A stretch of 64,000 nt of DNA from Lysinibacillus odysseyi (GCA_014595895.1 JABUKB010000009.1:55102-119101); one strand, 5' to 3'; positions 27,374-37,225 are shown, numbered from the stretch's first letter. The notes: generated from the letters alone by a model not told the origin. Made by a program: numbers and translations.

Positions 27374-29443
27374 TCATCCATGCGAAATAAAGTTCTGCTG
27401 ATCGTAGTCAAACTTTTCTTGATTAAGCCAGACTGCTAAATCCTGTGACTTCAATGGTTTTGCGTAATAGTATCCTTGAATCAAAATTTCACGATTCGTA
27501 GCGAGCAAAAAGCGGACTTGTTCTTTTTTTTCTATGCCTTCTGCTACTACCTTCATGTTCAATGATTTGCCAAGTGAAATAATCGATTGCATAATAGAAC
27601 AATCTTTCGGGGAACTTGGTATATGATCCACGAATGATTTGTCGATTTTCAACGTCGTGAAGCGGAAATCTTTTAAATAAGCTAGGGAAGATACACCGAT
27701 TCCGAAATCGTCTAACGCCACATCAAACCCTGTGGTACGATAGTAATCCACGGCTTTGCGTGCTTCTTCAATGGACTTGACGAAGCTTGTTTCCGTAATT
27801 TCCAATTCAATCTGTTCCGGTTGAAGCTCGTACTTGGCAACCATATTCAATAAATGTATTTTCAAACGATTCGTCGTCAAATAAGGTCCTGGAATATTAA
27901 TTGATACCTTCGTAGGCATGTGCTGCTGATTTTTCCATTGGTGCAATTGTTTACATACTTCTTCAATCACCCAGTCCGTTACTTCGTTTATACGGTTATG
28001 CGCTTCTAGCACAGGGATGAATACGCCCGGTGATAAAAAGCCATAGGTGGAATGCTCCCACCGAATCAGCGCTTCTACAGAATCGACCGTTTTATGACGC
28101 GGAAAAATTTTAGGCTGATACATTAAATATAATTCCCGACGCTCTAATGATTTTTGCAAGTCTAGCAGCAGCTGTTCTGTAAATTGGCGCGTATGGTATC
28201 TTGCGTTGTAATGAATAATGGAAAAGTCATAACTTGTTCCAGGGTGCTGCTCAACTAACATGACATTGGCATGTAGGTCTTTTAGCAGCATCAAGCTATC
28301 GCCTACCGCCACAGAGCATACTGCCGGCATGATAATATGATCTTTCCCTACTGAAAAACCTTTGGAAAAACGTTTCATCTTTTTCTCTAAAACTTGCAGA
28401 AGTTCTATTGTAGCTTGTTGATCCATCGCCGCAATAACAAACGTATGCTCCTTTAAGCGATAGACTGTTGTCATGCTCGGTAAATTCCCTTTCAATGCTG
28501 TTGCGATTTTCTCCACGACTAAATCATCGACTACAAAATCATACTGCCCGGTCGCCATTTCTAAATTGGCAAAGCTAACCATTGCTAGACTATGAGCTTG
28601 CTTTTCGCTATGTATAGCATTCATAAAAGCATGCCTATTTGGTATTCTAGTCAAAGCGTCTAATATTTTTAAGCGATGGCTCGTATAACGATCGATTACA
28701 CTCGCCCCAAAAATCAACATGATTATTACAAATACACTAATCGTTACGATTAAATTCATTGTTTTCATATTATGCGGGGTTTGACCATGGGTATCCATAA
28801 ACGCGGTCTCTTTATAAAAAGTCATAGCCTCAAGCCCTAGATAATGGGTACTAGAAATAGCCACCCCTAGTAAAAGAGCTACGACCGTTTGCACACCAAT
28901 AAAATTTTTATGTTTTTTATAATGAATAAGAATCGACAAAGCCACGGCAGATAGAACAACGGCTGCCAGGAGGGAACCCGTCACCATTACATAATTATAC
29001 TCATATTTTACATGCTCAAAGGTCATCGAGGACACACCCATATAATGCATGACTGCAATAGCCGTCCCCATCAATATGCTTGCCAGTATATAATCTCTAA
29101 ATTTTGCTCGTTCCTTATTGATTAACACAAAACATAAATACAGAATCACCACGGTAGGTAAAATCGACAGAATGGTGAGGATATAGTTAATCTTCATATT
29201 ATCTTGAATATGGATGGCGGACATACCAATAAAATGCATTGACCAGATGCCCAAGCTCAATGCAAGAGAAGCAAGAACTACCCAAATATTTCCCTGAATG
29301 AAACTATATTGACCTATACGTGCATTTAAACCTATTGCTGCAAATGCTGCTATACTTGCAATCAGTACGGAAAGCACAACAAAATACATAGCAAATTCTA
29401 TATCCAATTGCACATATTGCATGGAATAAATAGTGGGAAACAT
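27374..29443 (-). CDS. MHYT-degenerate GGDEF-EAL c-di-GMP phosphodiesterase
   Basis: A 689-residue membrane signalling protein. Seven N-terminal helices carry MHYT motifs (WSMHFIGMSA, AVMHYMGVSS, SSTHYLGLEA), thought to bind copper and sense gas or redox. The GGDEF domain (about 280-430) has lost its active site (RLKEHTFVI where RxGGDEFxx is expected). The EAL domain (about 440-685) is intact: VEALIRW, INIPG with Asn, ELEITET, ALDDFGIG, LKIDKSF, AEGIE, QGYYYAKP. So it should hydrolyse c-di-GMP. Start set at ATG 29443, with AAAGGAGG 8 bp upstream; the open frame runs 51 codons further without support. Absent from the B. subtilis order, so an accessory insertion in this block. Confidence 0.88.
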   Translation of the reverse strand: MFPTIYSMQYVQLDIEFAMYFVVLSVLIASIAAFAAIGLNARIGQYSFIQGNIWVVLASLALSLGIWSMHFIGMSAIHIQDNMKINYILTILSILPTVVILYLCFVLINKERAKFRDYILASILMGTAIAVMHYMGVSSMTFEHVKYEYNYVMVTGSLLAAVVLSAVALSILIHYKKHKNFIGVQTVVALLLGVAISSTHYLGLEAMTFYKETAFMDTHGQTPHNMKTMNLIVTISVFVIIMLIFGASVIDRYTSHRLKILDALTRIPNRHAFMNAIHSEKQAHSLAMVSFANLEMATGQYDFVVDDLVVEKIATALKGNLPSMTTVYRLKEHTFVIAAMDQQATIELLQVLEKKMKRFSKGFSVGKDHIIMPAVCSVAVGDSLMLLKDLHANVMLVEQHPGTSYDFSIIHYNARYHTRQFTEQLLLDLQKSLERRELYLMYQPKIFPRHKTVDSVEALIRWEHSTYGFLSPGVFIPVLEAHNRINEVTDWVIEEVCKQLHQWKNQQHMPTKVSINIPGPYLTTNRLKIHLLNMVAKYELQPEQIELEITETSFVKSIEEARKAVDYYRTTGFDVALDDFGIGVSSLAYLKDFRFTTLKIDKSFVDHIPSSPKDCSIMQSIISLGKSLNMKVVAEGIEKKEQVRFLLATNREILIQGYYYAKPLKSQDLAVWLNQEKFDYDQQNFISHG

Positions 29444-29640
29444 ATATGCCGCCTCCTTTATAAGAATTCTCTTTAAATTACTCATATCTTCTATTTTAAT
29501 ACATCTTCTTCGTAATGTTACATTTTTTTGTAAAAATCCTAAATATCCCCTAAAAACATGTATGCTGGATTTTATGAAACAATCCCTTATTTGCATAAAA
29601 ATAATTGATGAGTGTACAATTCTCTATCAAATCATAAAAA

Positions 29641-29672
29641 AAAACACTAAAAATAGGTTATTTTTAGCGTTT
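29641..29672 (-). terminator. Terminator of the HD-hydrolase gene
   Basis: Stem AACGCTAAAAATA / TATTTTTAGTGTT on the minus strand followed by a nine-T run. Confidence 0.85.
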
Positions 29673-29679
29673 CAATAGA

Positions 29680-30930
29680 CTACCCTAAAAAATGAATCTC
29701 TTTTGGGTAATATACTTTATAATCCGTTTTAATATTATTGGCCATCGCTGATACAATATGAGACTGCTCTGCCAGTTCTCGAATTTCCCCGCTAGGCATC
29801 TCCAAATAAATGGGACGCTTTGTCGGAATGACACCAGGGCGGTAAAAATCATAAGGCAAGTCCGAGGTAGAATCTGGCTTGATATAATAAGCTGGGTCGA
29901 GACCGACCGATTTCACTTGCTCGACTAGCCACGCAAAGCGCTCAGGCTCTTCTTCCGGATTGAGGTCAATATGCGCAAATAAATCGCGATTGACAAACCG
30001 GCGGCATAAATCGCTTAAGATGGCATCGTCTTCTTCCATCCAAAATTGAAAATACGTCATTAAAATATTTTCATCTAATACGAGGTATTGAGCCAAGGAA
30101 ACGTCCCCATTGAAAAATGGCCGAAAATGACTCGGTTCCAACTTAAATGGATAGTCTACCTCACTTAAATACTTAGCGCGCTTTAAAATATGATTCAATA
30201 CTGCCTCTGCACTGCGCGATACTGGATGGAAGTAAATTTGCAGATACATTTGGTAGCGTGACATAATATAATCTTCAATGGCATGCATTCCGCTTGCCTT
30301 AATGACCACCATATCTTTACGAGGGCGCATGACACGCAGGATACGCTCCATATCAAAATGTCCGTAACTGACACCAGTAAAGTAAGCATCACGCTGTAGA
30401 TAATCCATCCGATCTGCATCGATTTGGCTAGAAATCAGACTCACCACTTGTTGGTTTGTATAATTATTATCAATCACCTGCGCTACGCGTTCAGGAAAAT
30501 CTTTATGTACCTTACGTAATACAGCATTGACTTCCGTATCGCCTAACAAAATTTGACGGGTGAAATGTTCATGGTCTGTTCCAAACACAGCTTCAAAGGC
30601 ATGAGAGAACGGTCCGTGACCTAAATCATGTAAAAGAGCTGCACATAAAGCGAGTAGTCGTTCGCTATTATCCCAATCCGGTCGCCCATCAAAGACGTCA
30701 TCAATAATACGGCGCACGATTTCATACACCCCTAAAGAATGAGAAAATCGACTATGTTCAGCACCGTGAAATACAAGGTAAGACGTACCTAGCTGACGAA
30801 TTCGGCGCAAACGCTGAAACTCACATGTACCAATCAAATCCCAAATCACCTGGTCGCGTACATGTATATAGCGATGCACAGGATCCTTAAATACTTTTTC
30901 TTCTGCTAATTTCGCTGTTGCGTAATTCAT
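29680..30930 (-). CDS. ywfO: HD-domain phosphohydrolase, YwfO/dGTPase-like
   Basis: 416 residues. Metal and substrate motifs: FQRLRRIRQLG, HSRFSHSLGVYEI (first His), ALLHDLGHGPFSH (HD), and ISSQIDADRMDYLQRDAYFTG (distal Asp). Related to dNTP triphosphohydrolases; the B. subtilis homologue is YwfO. Start moved to ATG 30930 (MNYATAKLAEEK), with GAGGAGGG 8 bp upstream; the 13 extra codons upstream overlap that site. Likely cytosolic nucleotide housekeeping. Confidence 0.9.
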   Translation of the reverse strand: MNYATAKLAEEKVFKDPVHRYIHVRDQVIWDLIGTCEFQRLRRIRQLGTSYLVFHGAEHSRFSHSLGVYEIVRRIIDDVFDGRPDWDNSERLLALCAALLHDLGHGPFSHAFEAVFGTDHEHFTRQILLGDTEVNAVLRKVHKDFPERVAQVIDNNYTNQQVVSLISSQIDADRMDYLQRDAYFTGVSYGHFDMERILRVMRPRKDMVVIKASGMHAIEDYIMSRYQMYLQIYFHPVSRSAEAVLNHILKRAKYLSEVDYPFKLEPSHFRPFFNGDVSLAQYLVLDENILMTYFQFWMEEDDAILSDLCRRFVNRDLFAHIDLNPEEEPERFAWLVEQVKSVGLDPAYYIKPDSTSDLPYDFYRPGVIPTKRPIYLEMPSGEIRELAEQSHIVSAMANNIKTDYKVYYPKEIHFLG

Positions 30931-30985
30931 CGCTTCGCCCTCCTCTTTTCTTACTATTATATGCAACATCTACAGTGATAGCACG

Positions 30986-31023
30986 AAAAAAAGAGATTGT
31001 TCCTTATATGAACAATCTCTTTT
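30986..31023 (-). terminator. Terminator of the DUF1450 gene
   Basis: Stem AAAGAGATTGTTC / GAACAATCTCTTT, loop of 7, T tract on the minus strand (ends TTTTTTTC). Confidence 0.92.
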
Positions 31024-31026
31024 GAC

Positions 31027-31251
31027 TTATTTTTTTAGTTTTGCTTGTACTTTTTCCATTAGCTCATCTTCTGTTAATGCCGCTACTGGACGGTTATTTA
31101 CAAATGTAAATGTTTTTTTGCGGCCTGGCCCGCAATATGAATGGCAGCCGATTTCAATCGTCGCTTCGGGATCGATTTCTTTTAACTTAGGAATCAGTGT
31201 TTTTAAATTAACGGCCTGACATTCATCGCAAACATGGAATAAGTTTGCCAT
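31027..31251 (-). CDS. DUF1450 (YuzB-like) small protein
   Basis: 74 residues with a thioredoxin/2Fe-2S ferredoxin-like pattern: [10 protein letters not shown] (CxxC) and [24 protein letters not shown]. The four cysteines could hold a metal or cluster. Function unknown. Stands alone with its own terminator. Confidence 0.85.
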   Translation of the reverse strand: MANLFHVCDECQAVNLKTLIPKLKEIDPEATIEIGCHSYCGPGRKKTFTFVNNRPVAALTEDELMEKVQAKLKK

Positions 31252-31455
31252 AGTGTCAACAACCCTTTCTAGTTAGTTTCAATTTATATATATTACTCTC
31301 CTTATAAACCTTTCCTATTTTAGCTTATCTTTTGTCTGTTATTCAAGTAGAAAGCGAATAGTTCAGCCTAAGGTCTGAAAACTTCTACATTTATAGTATA
31401 AACTCTCGTAAAACTGAACATATTATAAATGATTTCAGAAAGGAGAGATTGATTG

Positions 31456-32085
31456 ATGAAAATTAGACAAGATGCTTGGTTAAAAGAAAATGATGAACTA
31501 TTAGCAGAGGCTGTACTACGCCATGTGAGAGAAGGTAGTACGCAACTAAATGCTTTTGAAGAGGCTGGCGATGCACTCAATCGAACAGCAGCAGCATGCG
31601 GTTTCCGTTGGAACGCAGTCGTGCGTCGCTATTATGAGGAACAGTTATCTGAGGCAAAGAAAGAGCGCAAGGAACGTTTACGTGTCCTTGGATCGATCGG
31701 CAAACGACGCGCTCAGCAAATCTACTTACTACCAAATACACAAAATGAGGAAACACGCTCTATACCATTATCTGCGCTTACTCTTGATATTGTCATTGCC
31801 TATTTAGCTAGATTGCAGCACCAAACAACGAATGAACATGAACTTTTAAAATGGAAACATGTTGCACAGGCGGCTACTGAAAAAATAGCAGATTTAGAAA
31901 ATCAATTGACAGCTCTAGAGCAGGAGAACCAGGAGATTCGTGGTGACTATGAGCAATTTGTGTCTATTATGAATCGCGCTAGACGTCTAGTGACACTTGA
32001 TTCAGAGGAAGAAAGAATAGCGCCTATTTTTAAAATGGAACGCAATGGTAACTTAATTGCCACAGACGGCGGGGAGCTGCAATAA
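31456..32085 (+). CDS. rsfA: Prespore-specific regulator RsfA
   Basis: A 209-residue RsfA-family regulator that tunes sigma-F and sigma-G gene expression in the forespore. The N-terminal Myb/SANT-like domain QDAWLKENDELLAEAVLRHVREGSTQLNAFEEAGDALNRTAAACGFRWNAV (in spaced form W..D..L....H....AF...G..L.R...AC.FRWN) binds DNA; a coiled coil (EKIADLENQLTALEQENQEIRGDYEQF) follows. ATG 31456 chosen, with AAGGAGAG 8 bp upstream, over the preceding TTG. A terminator-like hairpin spans its stop. Confidence 0.92.
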   Translation: MKIRQDAWLKENDELLAEAVLRHVREGSTQLNAFEEAGDALNRTAAACGFRWNAVVRRYYEEQLSEAKKERKERLRVLGSIGKRRAQQIYLLPNTQNEETRSIPLSALTLDIVIAYLARLQHQTTNEHELLKWKHVAQAATEKIADLENQLTALEQENQEIRGDYEQFVSIMNRARRLVTLDSEEERIAPIFKMERNGNLIATDGGELQ

Positions 32086-32098
32086 TGCAGCTCCCTTC
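32072..32098 (+). terminator. Hairpin spanning the rsfA stop codon
   Basis: GGGGAGCTGCA / TGCAGCTCCCT with loop ATAA: the last codons and TAA of rsfA lie in the stem-loop. The following T run is weak (CTTCGTTTG), so termination may be partial. Confidence 0.6.
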
Positions 32099-32128
32099 GT
32101 TTGTGTAAAAAAGACAATATGGGTTTCT

Positions 32129-32938
32129 CTATTTTAATAAGGAAGCATTGCGTTTAAAGATACGCTCCAAATAATACGTATATAGCTCGATTTCTTGCAG
32201 TGGTCCTTGCTGCAAAGTAGGATCGTATTCTTGCAGTAATTGCTGGAGGCGTAAATTGACTTCATGGACCGTGATAGCCGTATTGCTAAGCTCCTGAATG
32301 GATGCCATCACCGCTGGGTTTACGCTCGGATAAGAAAATTTTGTTTTCTCTCCTTGTAAGCTCACTTCATAAAAATCTCGAATTAAAGCTGCCCGTTCAC
32401 TTCCAGAACCTTCAATACATAAGTAAATTTGAACTGCTACGCCTCCTTGCATACGGCGCTGTGAAATACCGGCAAATTTTTTACCTCCGATACTTAAATC
32501 AAATGACCCAGGGCAATAAGAATCTACAATTTCATAGACTTCTATTTGTTCAGCTAATTGCGGAAACAATGCCTTTATCAAATCCACCATATATTGAAAG
32601 GCTGTATCGATATCCGTTTTTTGATCCTGAAAAACGATGGATATGTTCAAGACACCCTCATCCAGCACAACCGCCAGCCCTCCTGAATTGCGGACAATCG
32701 GATGGAAACCGCGATTTATGAGTAGTGCAGTGCCCTTTTCAATATGCGGCAGCCGGTGGTCTTGAATACCAAGCACAACAGCCGGACGGTGTACCCATGT
32801 ACGAATCGTTGCACGGCTTTCTCCATGCCCCGTCACATGGCATAATGTGTCGTCTGTTGCGAATGATTCTAATGGTGAGCGAGCTTGCATAAGTGATTCG
32901 TCAATAAAACGCCATTGTTTGGCTGGTAAAGTATACAT
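32129..32938 (-). CDS. lipL: Octanoyl-[GcvH]:protein N-octanoyltransferase
   Basis: A 269-residue LipL (YwfL) enzyme moving octanoyl from GcvH to E2 subunits in lipoate assembly. Family motifs: WVHRPAVVLGIQD, IVRNSGGLAVVLDEGVLNISI and the catalytic Cys in VDSYCPGSFDLSIGGKKFAGISQRR (spaced), with the acyl-binding Lys shortly after. Start set at ATG 32938 (MYTLPAKQWRFID), with AAAGGAG 6-7 bp upstream, matching LipL N-termini; nine upstream codons have no site. Divergent from hemQ; in B. subtilis pta lies between them. Confidence 0.93.
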   Translation of the reverse strand: MYTLPAKQWRFIDESLMQARSPLESFATDDTLCHVTGHGESRATIRTWVHRPAVVLGIQDHRLPHIEKGTALLINRGFHPIVRNSGGLAVVLDEGVLNISIVFQDQKTDIDTAFQYMVDLIKALFPQLAEQIEVYEIVDSYCPGSFDLSIGGKKFAGISQRRMQGGVAVQIYLCIEGSGSERAALIRDFYEVSLQGEKTKFSYPSVNPAVMASIQELSNTAITVHEVNLRLQQLLQEYDPTLQQGPLQEIELYTYYLERIFKRNASLLK

Positions 32939-33025
32939 AAATAACTCCTTTAGTTCATCATTCATTGTCTATTTATGATAAACTGAAAGATGACTGAATA
33001 TCAATAAAAGGAGTGTCTTAACACT

Positions 33026-33775
33026 ATGAATGAAGCAGCTATTACTTTAGACGGCTGGTACGCTTTGCATGATTTCCGCGCAATCGATTGGACTTCTTGG
33101 AAATTAGTTTCTGCAGAGGAGCGACAAGCAGCAACAGATGAATTTATTGCGTTTCTTGAAAAATTAAATGAAGCACATGTAGCAAAAACTGGCTCAAATG
33201 CCTTCTACACAATCATTGGTCAAAAAGCTGACTTTATGATGATGACGCTACGCGAGACACCTGAAGAGCTAAATGAAATCGAAACAGAATTCAACAAATT
33301 AGCCATTGCTGACTTTACGATTCCTACCTATTCGTATGTATCTGTAGTGGAATTATCAAACTATTTAGCTGGCCAATCAAACGAAGATCCATACCAAAAT
33401 CCACATGTACGCGCTCGTTTATATCCTGAATTGCCACAAACAAAATATGTGTGCTTCTACCCAATGGATAAAAAGCGCGAGGGCAATGACAATTGGTACA
33501 TGCTATCTATGGAAGAACGCAAAGCATTAATGTACGATCACGGCTTAATTGGTCGCAGCTATGCAGGGAAAATCAAACAAATCATCACAGGTTCAGTCGG
33601 TCTAGACGATCACGAATGGGGCGTTACATTATTCTCTGATGATATGTTACAGTTCAAAAAAATCGTATACGAAATGCGCTTTGATGAAGTATCTGCACGC
33701 TATGGTGAATTCGGCGAGTTCCTAGTAGGTACGCTATTAGATAAAGAACGATTAACGAAAATGTTGGCCATTTAA
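33026..33775 (+). CDS. hemQ: Coproheme decarboxylase
   Basis: A 249-residue HemQ (chlorite-dismutase fold), the last enzyme of the coproporphyrin-dependent haem pathway in Firmicutes. The substrate-radical Tyr lies in [20 protein letters not shown] (spaced), proximal His in [17 protein letters not shown], and the C-terminal [17 protein letters not shown] is a family signature. SD AAAGGAG. The first half is the non-haem ferredoxin-like repeat. Confidence 0.95.
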   Translation: MNEAAITLDGWYALHDFRAIDWTSWKLVSAEERQAATDEFIAFLEKLNEAHVAKTGSNAFYTIIGQKADFMMMTLRETPEELNEIETEFNKLAIADFTIPTYSYVSVVELSNYLAGQSNEDPYQNPHVRARLYPELPQTKYVCFYPMDKKREGNDNWYMLSMEERKALMYDHGLIGRSYAGKIKQIITGSVGLDDHEWGVTLFSDDMLQFKKIVYEMRFDEVSARYGEFGEFLVGTLLDKERLTKMLAI

Positions 33776-33826
33776 GTAGTGCTTCACTAAAACAATCGTT
33801 TCAGAAAATTCATCCTGGCACATATG

Positions 33827-33869
33827 AGCGAGCACAAGAACAAACATCGTTCCTGTACTCGCTTTTTCT
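33827..33869 (+). terminator. Terminator of hemQ
   Basis: Stem GCGAGCACAAGAAC / GTTCCTGTACTCGC with loop AAACATC, followed by TTTTTC. Confidence 0.85.
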
Positions 33870-33957
33870 TCGCCTTTGTTAATTCCGTTTCGGCGGACAC
33901 GTTATTTATTACTGCCACCTAAGTATTCAATACATAATAAAAAGCGCAAGCATGCGC

Positions 33958-34158
33958 TTACGCTTTCCCCTTAAAGTGGGTATCTGTTGATTTTTGTTTG
34001 CTGTCCGTTTTTAAGATAAGAATAATGCTATTTAACAGCCCGCCGGCGAAAAGTAAAATAACGAATAAATACCAATGCAATGGCTGTTCTAATACATAGC
34101 TAATGCTAAAAGCCAACACGGCACTTACGATAATTGATATCCAAGTACTAAGTTGCAT
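33958..34158 (-). CDS. Small two-helix membrane protein
   Basis: 66 residues: helix 1 WISIIVSAVLAFSISYVL, helix 2 WYLFVILLFAGGLLNSIILIL, then a charged tail. Unknown function. ATG 34158 chosen, with AAAGGGAG 8 bp upstream, over GTG 34167. Confidence 0.6.
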   Translation of the reverse strand: MQLSTWISIIVSAVLAFSISYVLEQPLHWYLFVILLFAGGLLNSIILILKTDSKQKSTDTHFKGKA

Positions 34159-34586
34159 TGTTTCCACTCCCTTTCCATTACTTCCTACATAAATTACTAA
34201 CGACTAATATTATTTACCCTTTTTTCTATAGTATGACGCGTTTGGGATACTGTTTCTCCGTATTATATACAAATAATATCTTGCTATACATGCAACATTT
34301 TTGAAAAACTTCATACAATAGGGGCAAAGGAGATGACATTATCCCAGTCATTCAAACAACAGATGCACAAACTGTCTCAGCAGCAAGATTTAGGCAGGCG
34401 GAAGGTGAAGGTCAACTCGGTAGGCTCATGACAGGAAATATGAGTGTTTATTGAGCAAATGTTGCACCAGCGCCCCGGTTGATTGGAAACAGCATTAAAA
34501 AGCTACTTTTATGAAAGAACTTTTCCTAAAAATTAAAATCTAACTTTAGAATGTTGAGAAATTTAAGGATATGAAAGGAAGATGTT
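34159..34586. other. Intergenic region with a possible decayed coding segment
   Basis: 428 bp without an intact gene. On the plus strand 34341-34514 reads as two open pieces split by one TGA (34452-34454): PVIQTTDAQTVSAARFRQAE... and ANVAPAPRLIGNSIKKLLL. Amino-acid use looks protein-like but I do not recognise it. The gerQ promoter should lie in 34515-34586. Confidence 0.35.
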
Positions 34587-34907
34587 TTGAGTTATTATTG
34601 GCAACCCCCTACCCCTCCTATGGCACAAATGCCTACACAGCAGGTACCTCGACGCGAAGAATCTTACATTGAAAATATTTTACGGTTAAACAAAGGAAAG
34701 CCTGGACAGTTTTTCTTTTCCTTCGAGAACGCTATAGAGGGTGCTAAAACTCGTTCTGTACGAGGTGTTGTAGAGGCAGCCGGACGCGATCATGTGATTC
34801 TGCGCGAATTGCGAACGAATCACCGTTTTTTATTTCCGATGATTTATTTTGATTATGCTGTATTCGATGAAGAAGTGAATTATTTCAATACACCGCCACA
34901 ACCGTAA
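34587..34907 (+). CDS. gerQ: Spore coat protein GerQ
   Basis: A 106-residue GerQ (YwdL), coat protein cross-linked by transglutaminase and needed to place the cortex-lytic enzyme CwlJ. Conserved core: EESYIENILRLNKGKPGQFFFSFENA and VRGVVEAAGRDHVILRELRTNHRFLFPMIYFDYAVFDEE (spaced). The N-terminal Pro/Gln/Tyr-rich segment is much shorter than in B. subtilis (181 residues). Start TTG behind AAGGAAG. Mother-cell expression expected. Confidence 0.92.
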   Translation: MSYYWQPPTPPMAQMPTQQVPRREESYIENILRLNKGKPGQFFFSFENAIEGAKTRSVRGVVEAAGRDHVILRELRTNHRFLFPMIYFDYAVFDEEVNYFNTPPQP

Positions 34908-34946
34908 AAAAGCAGGTAAAGTCTACCCAGACTTTACCTGCTTTTT
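34906..34946. terminator. Bidirectional terminator
   Basis: Stem AAAAGCAGGTAAAGTC / GACTTTACCTGCTTTT, loop TACCCA, T tracts on both strands; between convergent gerQ and the chemoreceptor. Confidence 0.93.
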
Positions 34947-34950
34947 ATGG

Positions 34951-36636
34951 TCAAATTTTAAATTTATTAATTTCCTCTTGTAATTGTTGAGCACTGTTGC
35001 TAAGCGACTGTGCTATTCCACTTACTTCCACCATTGTAGCAGACTGTTCCTCCATAGCGGCTGCAATCGTGTCAACACTCTCTGCAGCTGACTCCGTGCT
35101 ATTAGAGATTTCTTGTACAGAAGCGGATACTTGTTCAGCACTTGCTGACAGTTGTTCAGCTGTGGCCGACACTTCTTGAATTTGGTTTGTCATATTCTCT
35201 ACGGCACTGACAATCGATTTGAATGCATCACCGGCTTCTGTAATAATATCGACACCCTCTTTTACAGAAACTAAAGAGCTTGCTACGGCACGTTCTACAT
35301 TATCTGTATCTACCTTAATTTCATTCGTTAAAGCCACAATAGAATTTGCCGAAGCTTTCGATTCCTCAGCTAATTTTAATACTTCTGCCGCTACTACTGC
35401 AAACCCTTTTCCATGTTCCCCTGCACGGGCCGCTTCAATAGATGCATTTAAGGCCAGTAGATTGGTTTGATCCGTGATATCCGTAATAACCTTCGTAATA
35501 TTGCTGATTTCATCTGTTTGCTTGGCTAATTTCAGCACTAAATCATTTACGAGACCTGTAGAATCATTAATCGTCATCATTTGCTGCTGTGCATCGCCAA
35601 TAATTTTAGCGCCATGTGTTGCTGTATCATTTGCGTCTAGCGAGGCAGTATGTACAGCCTGTGATGCTTCTGCTATACGCTGCACCCCATGCGCTGTTTC
35701 TTCCATTGCGTTAGCGCTTTCTCTGGCAGCTTGCGATGAACCTTGCGCTGCATTAGAAGTTAGCATGACTTGACGAGTTACATCTTCACTAGTTGCTGTA
35801 ATTTCTTCCGTGCTCGCAGATAACTCTTCTGCTGAGGAACTTAGCTGTTCAGTATTGATTTGCACATTTTCGATAAGACTGCGCAAATTGGTTTGCATGA
35901 CGTTAAAACCATTGGATAACTTCCCAATTTCATCTTTAGAAGTAAATGTTTTGTATTCCTTCGATAAATCCCCATCTGCGATAACAGCCACTGCTGCTGA
36001 CATTTCTTGTAATGGCTTAGAAATCGCACGTTTTACATAAATTGCAGCACCAGTTCCAACGATAAAGCTGATAATTAGCACAATAGTCGAAATAACCTCC
36101 GATTGGGTAATGGCACTCGCTGTTTCTTCTTTAATCAGATCCATCTGTTCATTTTGAAATTCAGCCATCAGTACAGAAGTTTCTACTAACTCCAAATTAG
36201 CTTTCTGTAAAGGACCATTTACAATCGATATCCCTTGCTCTATATCTCCTGCTTCAGCTGCAGCTAATACTTTTTCCAATTCTTCATTAAAAGCTGTGTT
36301 ACTTTCATCAAAATTTGCCGTATAGGTTTTCATCTGAGAGGATGAAGCTAGCTCCTGTAATGTGGCTATCCCCTCATCTACTTGCTTAGCATAATCAATT
36401 AAATTTTCTCTATTAAAGTTTGTATTTTCTAACAGTAGTGCACGAGCATACAGACCTTGCATAGCAATATCTACGCGAAGATCATCAATAATTTGCAATC
36501 GCTTCACTCGATTATCTAAAGCTTCCTCTGATTTATTTTCGATGTTTTTCAAATTAACAAATGTAACCGCGGTAGTAATGCACAGTAAAGCAATAATAGA
36601 ATAAAGCGCTATACTCAACTTTCTCCCAACACTCAT
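34951..36636 (-). CDS. Methyl-accepting chemotaxis protein (4-helix-bundle sensor)
   Basis: 561 residues. TM1 at about 11-32, an extracytoplasmic four-helix-bundle (4HB_MCP) domain about 33-185, TM2 about 190-208, HAMP about 209-262, and a long signalling coiled coil with the hairpin tip [33 protein letters not shown] (in parts) near 395-425. Start at ATG 36636, with AGGGAG 7-8 bp upstream; the open frame extends 24 codons upstream without a site. Inserted between gerQ and ywdK relative to B. subtilis. Ligand unknown; no sigma-D promoter recognised. Confidence 0.9.
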   Translation of the reverse strand: MSVGRKLSIALYSIIALLCITTAVTFVNLKNIENKSEEALDNRVKRLQIIDDLRVDIAMQGLYARALLLENTNFNRENLIDYAKQVDEGIATLQELASSSQMKTYTANFDESNTAFNEELEKVLAAAEAGDIEQGISIVNGPLQKANLELVETSVLMAEFQNEQMDLIKEETASAITQSEVISTIVLIISFIVGTGAAIYVKRAISKPLQEMSAAVAVIADGDLSKEYKTFTSKDEIGKLSNGFNVMQTNLRSLIENVQINTEQLSSSAEELSASTEEITATSEDVTRQVMLTSNAAQGSSQAARESANAMEETAHGVQRIAEASQAVHTASLDANDTATHGAKIIGDAQQQMMTINDSTGLVNDLVLKLAKQTDEISNITKVITDITDQTNLLALNASIEAARAGEHGKGFAVVAAEVLKLAEESKASANSIVALTNEIKVDTDNVERAVASSLVSVKEGVDIITEAGDAFKSIVSAVENMTNQIQEVSATAEQLSASAEQVSASVQEISNSTESAAESVDTIAAAMEEQSATMVEVSGIAQSLSNSAQQLQEEINKFKI

Positions 36637-36798
36637 ACTCTCACTCCCTAAAAATTTAATTATATAAATGTAATAAAAATACAGGAATAGATTCCTATGA
36701 ATTTCCATTATATCATAAGTCCCTTTTTATATAACATTACTAATTATCTGTATTTTTACAAAAAAATACTTTAAAGCAGAACTTTATAAACCCAAAAA

Positions 36799-36840
36799 TA
36801 AAGGAGTTCTCTAAAATTAATTTTTAGAAAACCCCTTTAT
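36799..36840 (-). terminator. Terminator of ung-ywdI-ywdK transcription unit
   Basis: Stem AAAGGGGTTTTCTAAAAA / TTTTAGAGAACTCCTTT on the minus strand followed by ATTTTTGGG; lies just after the DUF423 gene. Confidence 0.8.
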
Positions 36841-36844
36841 CTTC

Positions 36845-37225
36845 TTATTTTGTTGCTTTTAGTGTTGCTAAAATGATACATACCCAACTCGTTAAAAATA
36901 ACACGCCCCCAATGGGTGTAATAGCACCTAGTATGCCAATGCCGCTTAACGCCAGGATAAATAAACTACCTGAGAAAAATAGGACACCCAGATTTAAGCA
37001 GACTGTCGCTGTTTTCAGTTGCTTGCTTGGACCGAAAAGCTTTGTGCTAGCCAAAATACCGACTACTAACAATGCAGCAGCGTGAAACATTTGATATTGT
37101 ACAGCCGTGTCCCAAATCCCCTGGCTATAACTGTCTAAAATATCTTTCAATGCGTGCGCTCCAAATGCACCTAATGCTACAGCCAAAAAACCATGGATAG
37201 CGCCCGAAATAATGGCACCCTTCAT
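36845..37225 (-). CDS. ywdK: DUF423 membrane protein YwdK
   Basis: 126 residues, four helices, DUF423 signature GAFGAHALKD and FHAAALLVVGIL. Function unknown; family members are small inner-membrane proteins. ATG 37225 chosen with GAGG 8 bp upstream. Last gene of a minus-strand run starting at ung. Confidence 0.9.
   Translation of the reverse strand: MKGAIISGAIHGFLAVALGAFGAHALKDILDSYSQGIWDTAVQYQMFHAAALLVVGILASTKLFGPSKQLKTATVCLNLGVLFFSGSLFILALSGIGILGAITPIGGVLFLTSWVCIILATLKATK

Noticed and set aside
31385..31455. A sigma-F/G promoter before rsfA (GTATA, 15 bp, GAACATATTA).
   Set aside because: The -10 agrees at only about half of the consensus positions, so I do not list it as a feature.
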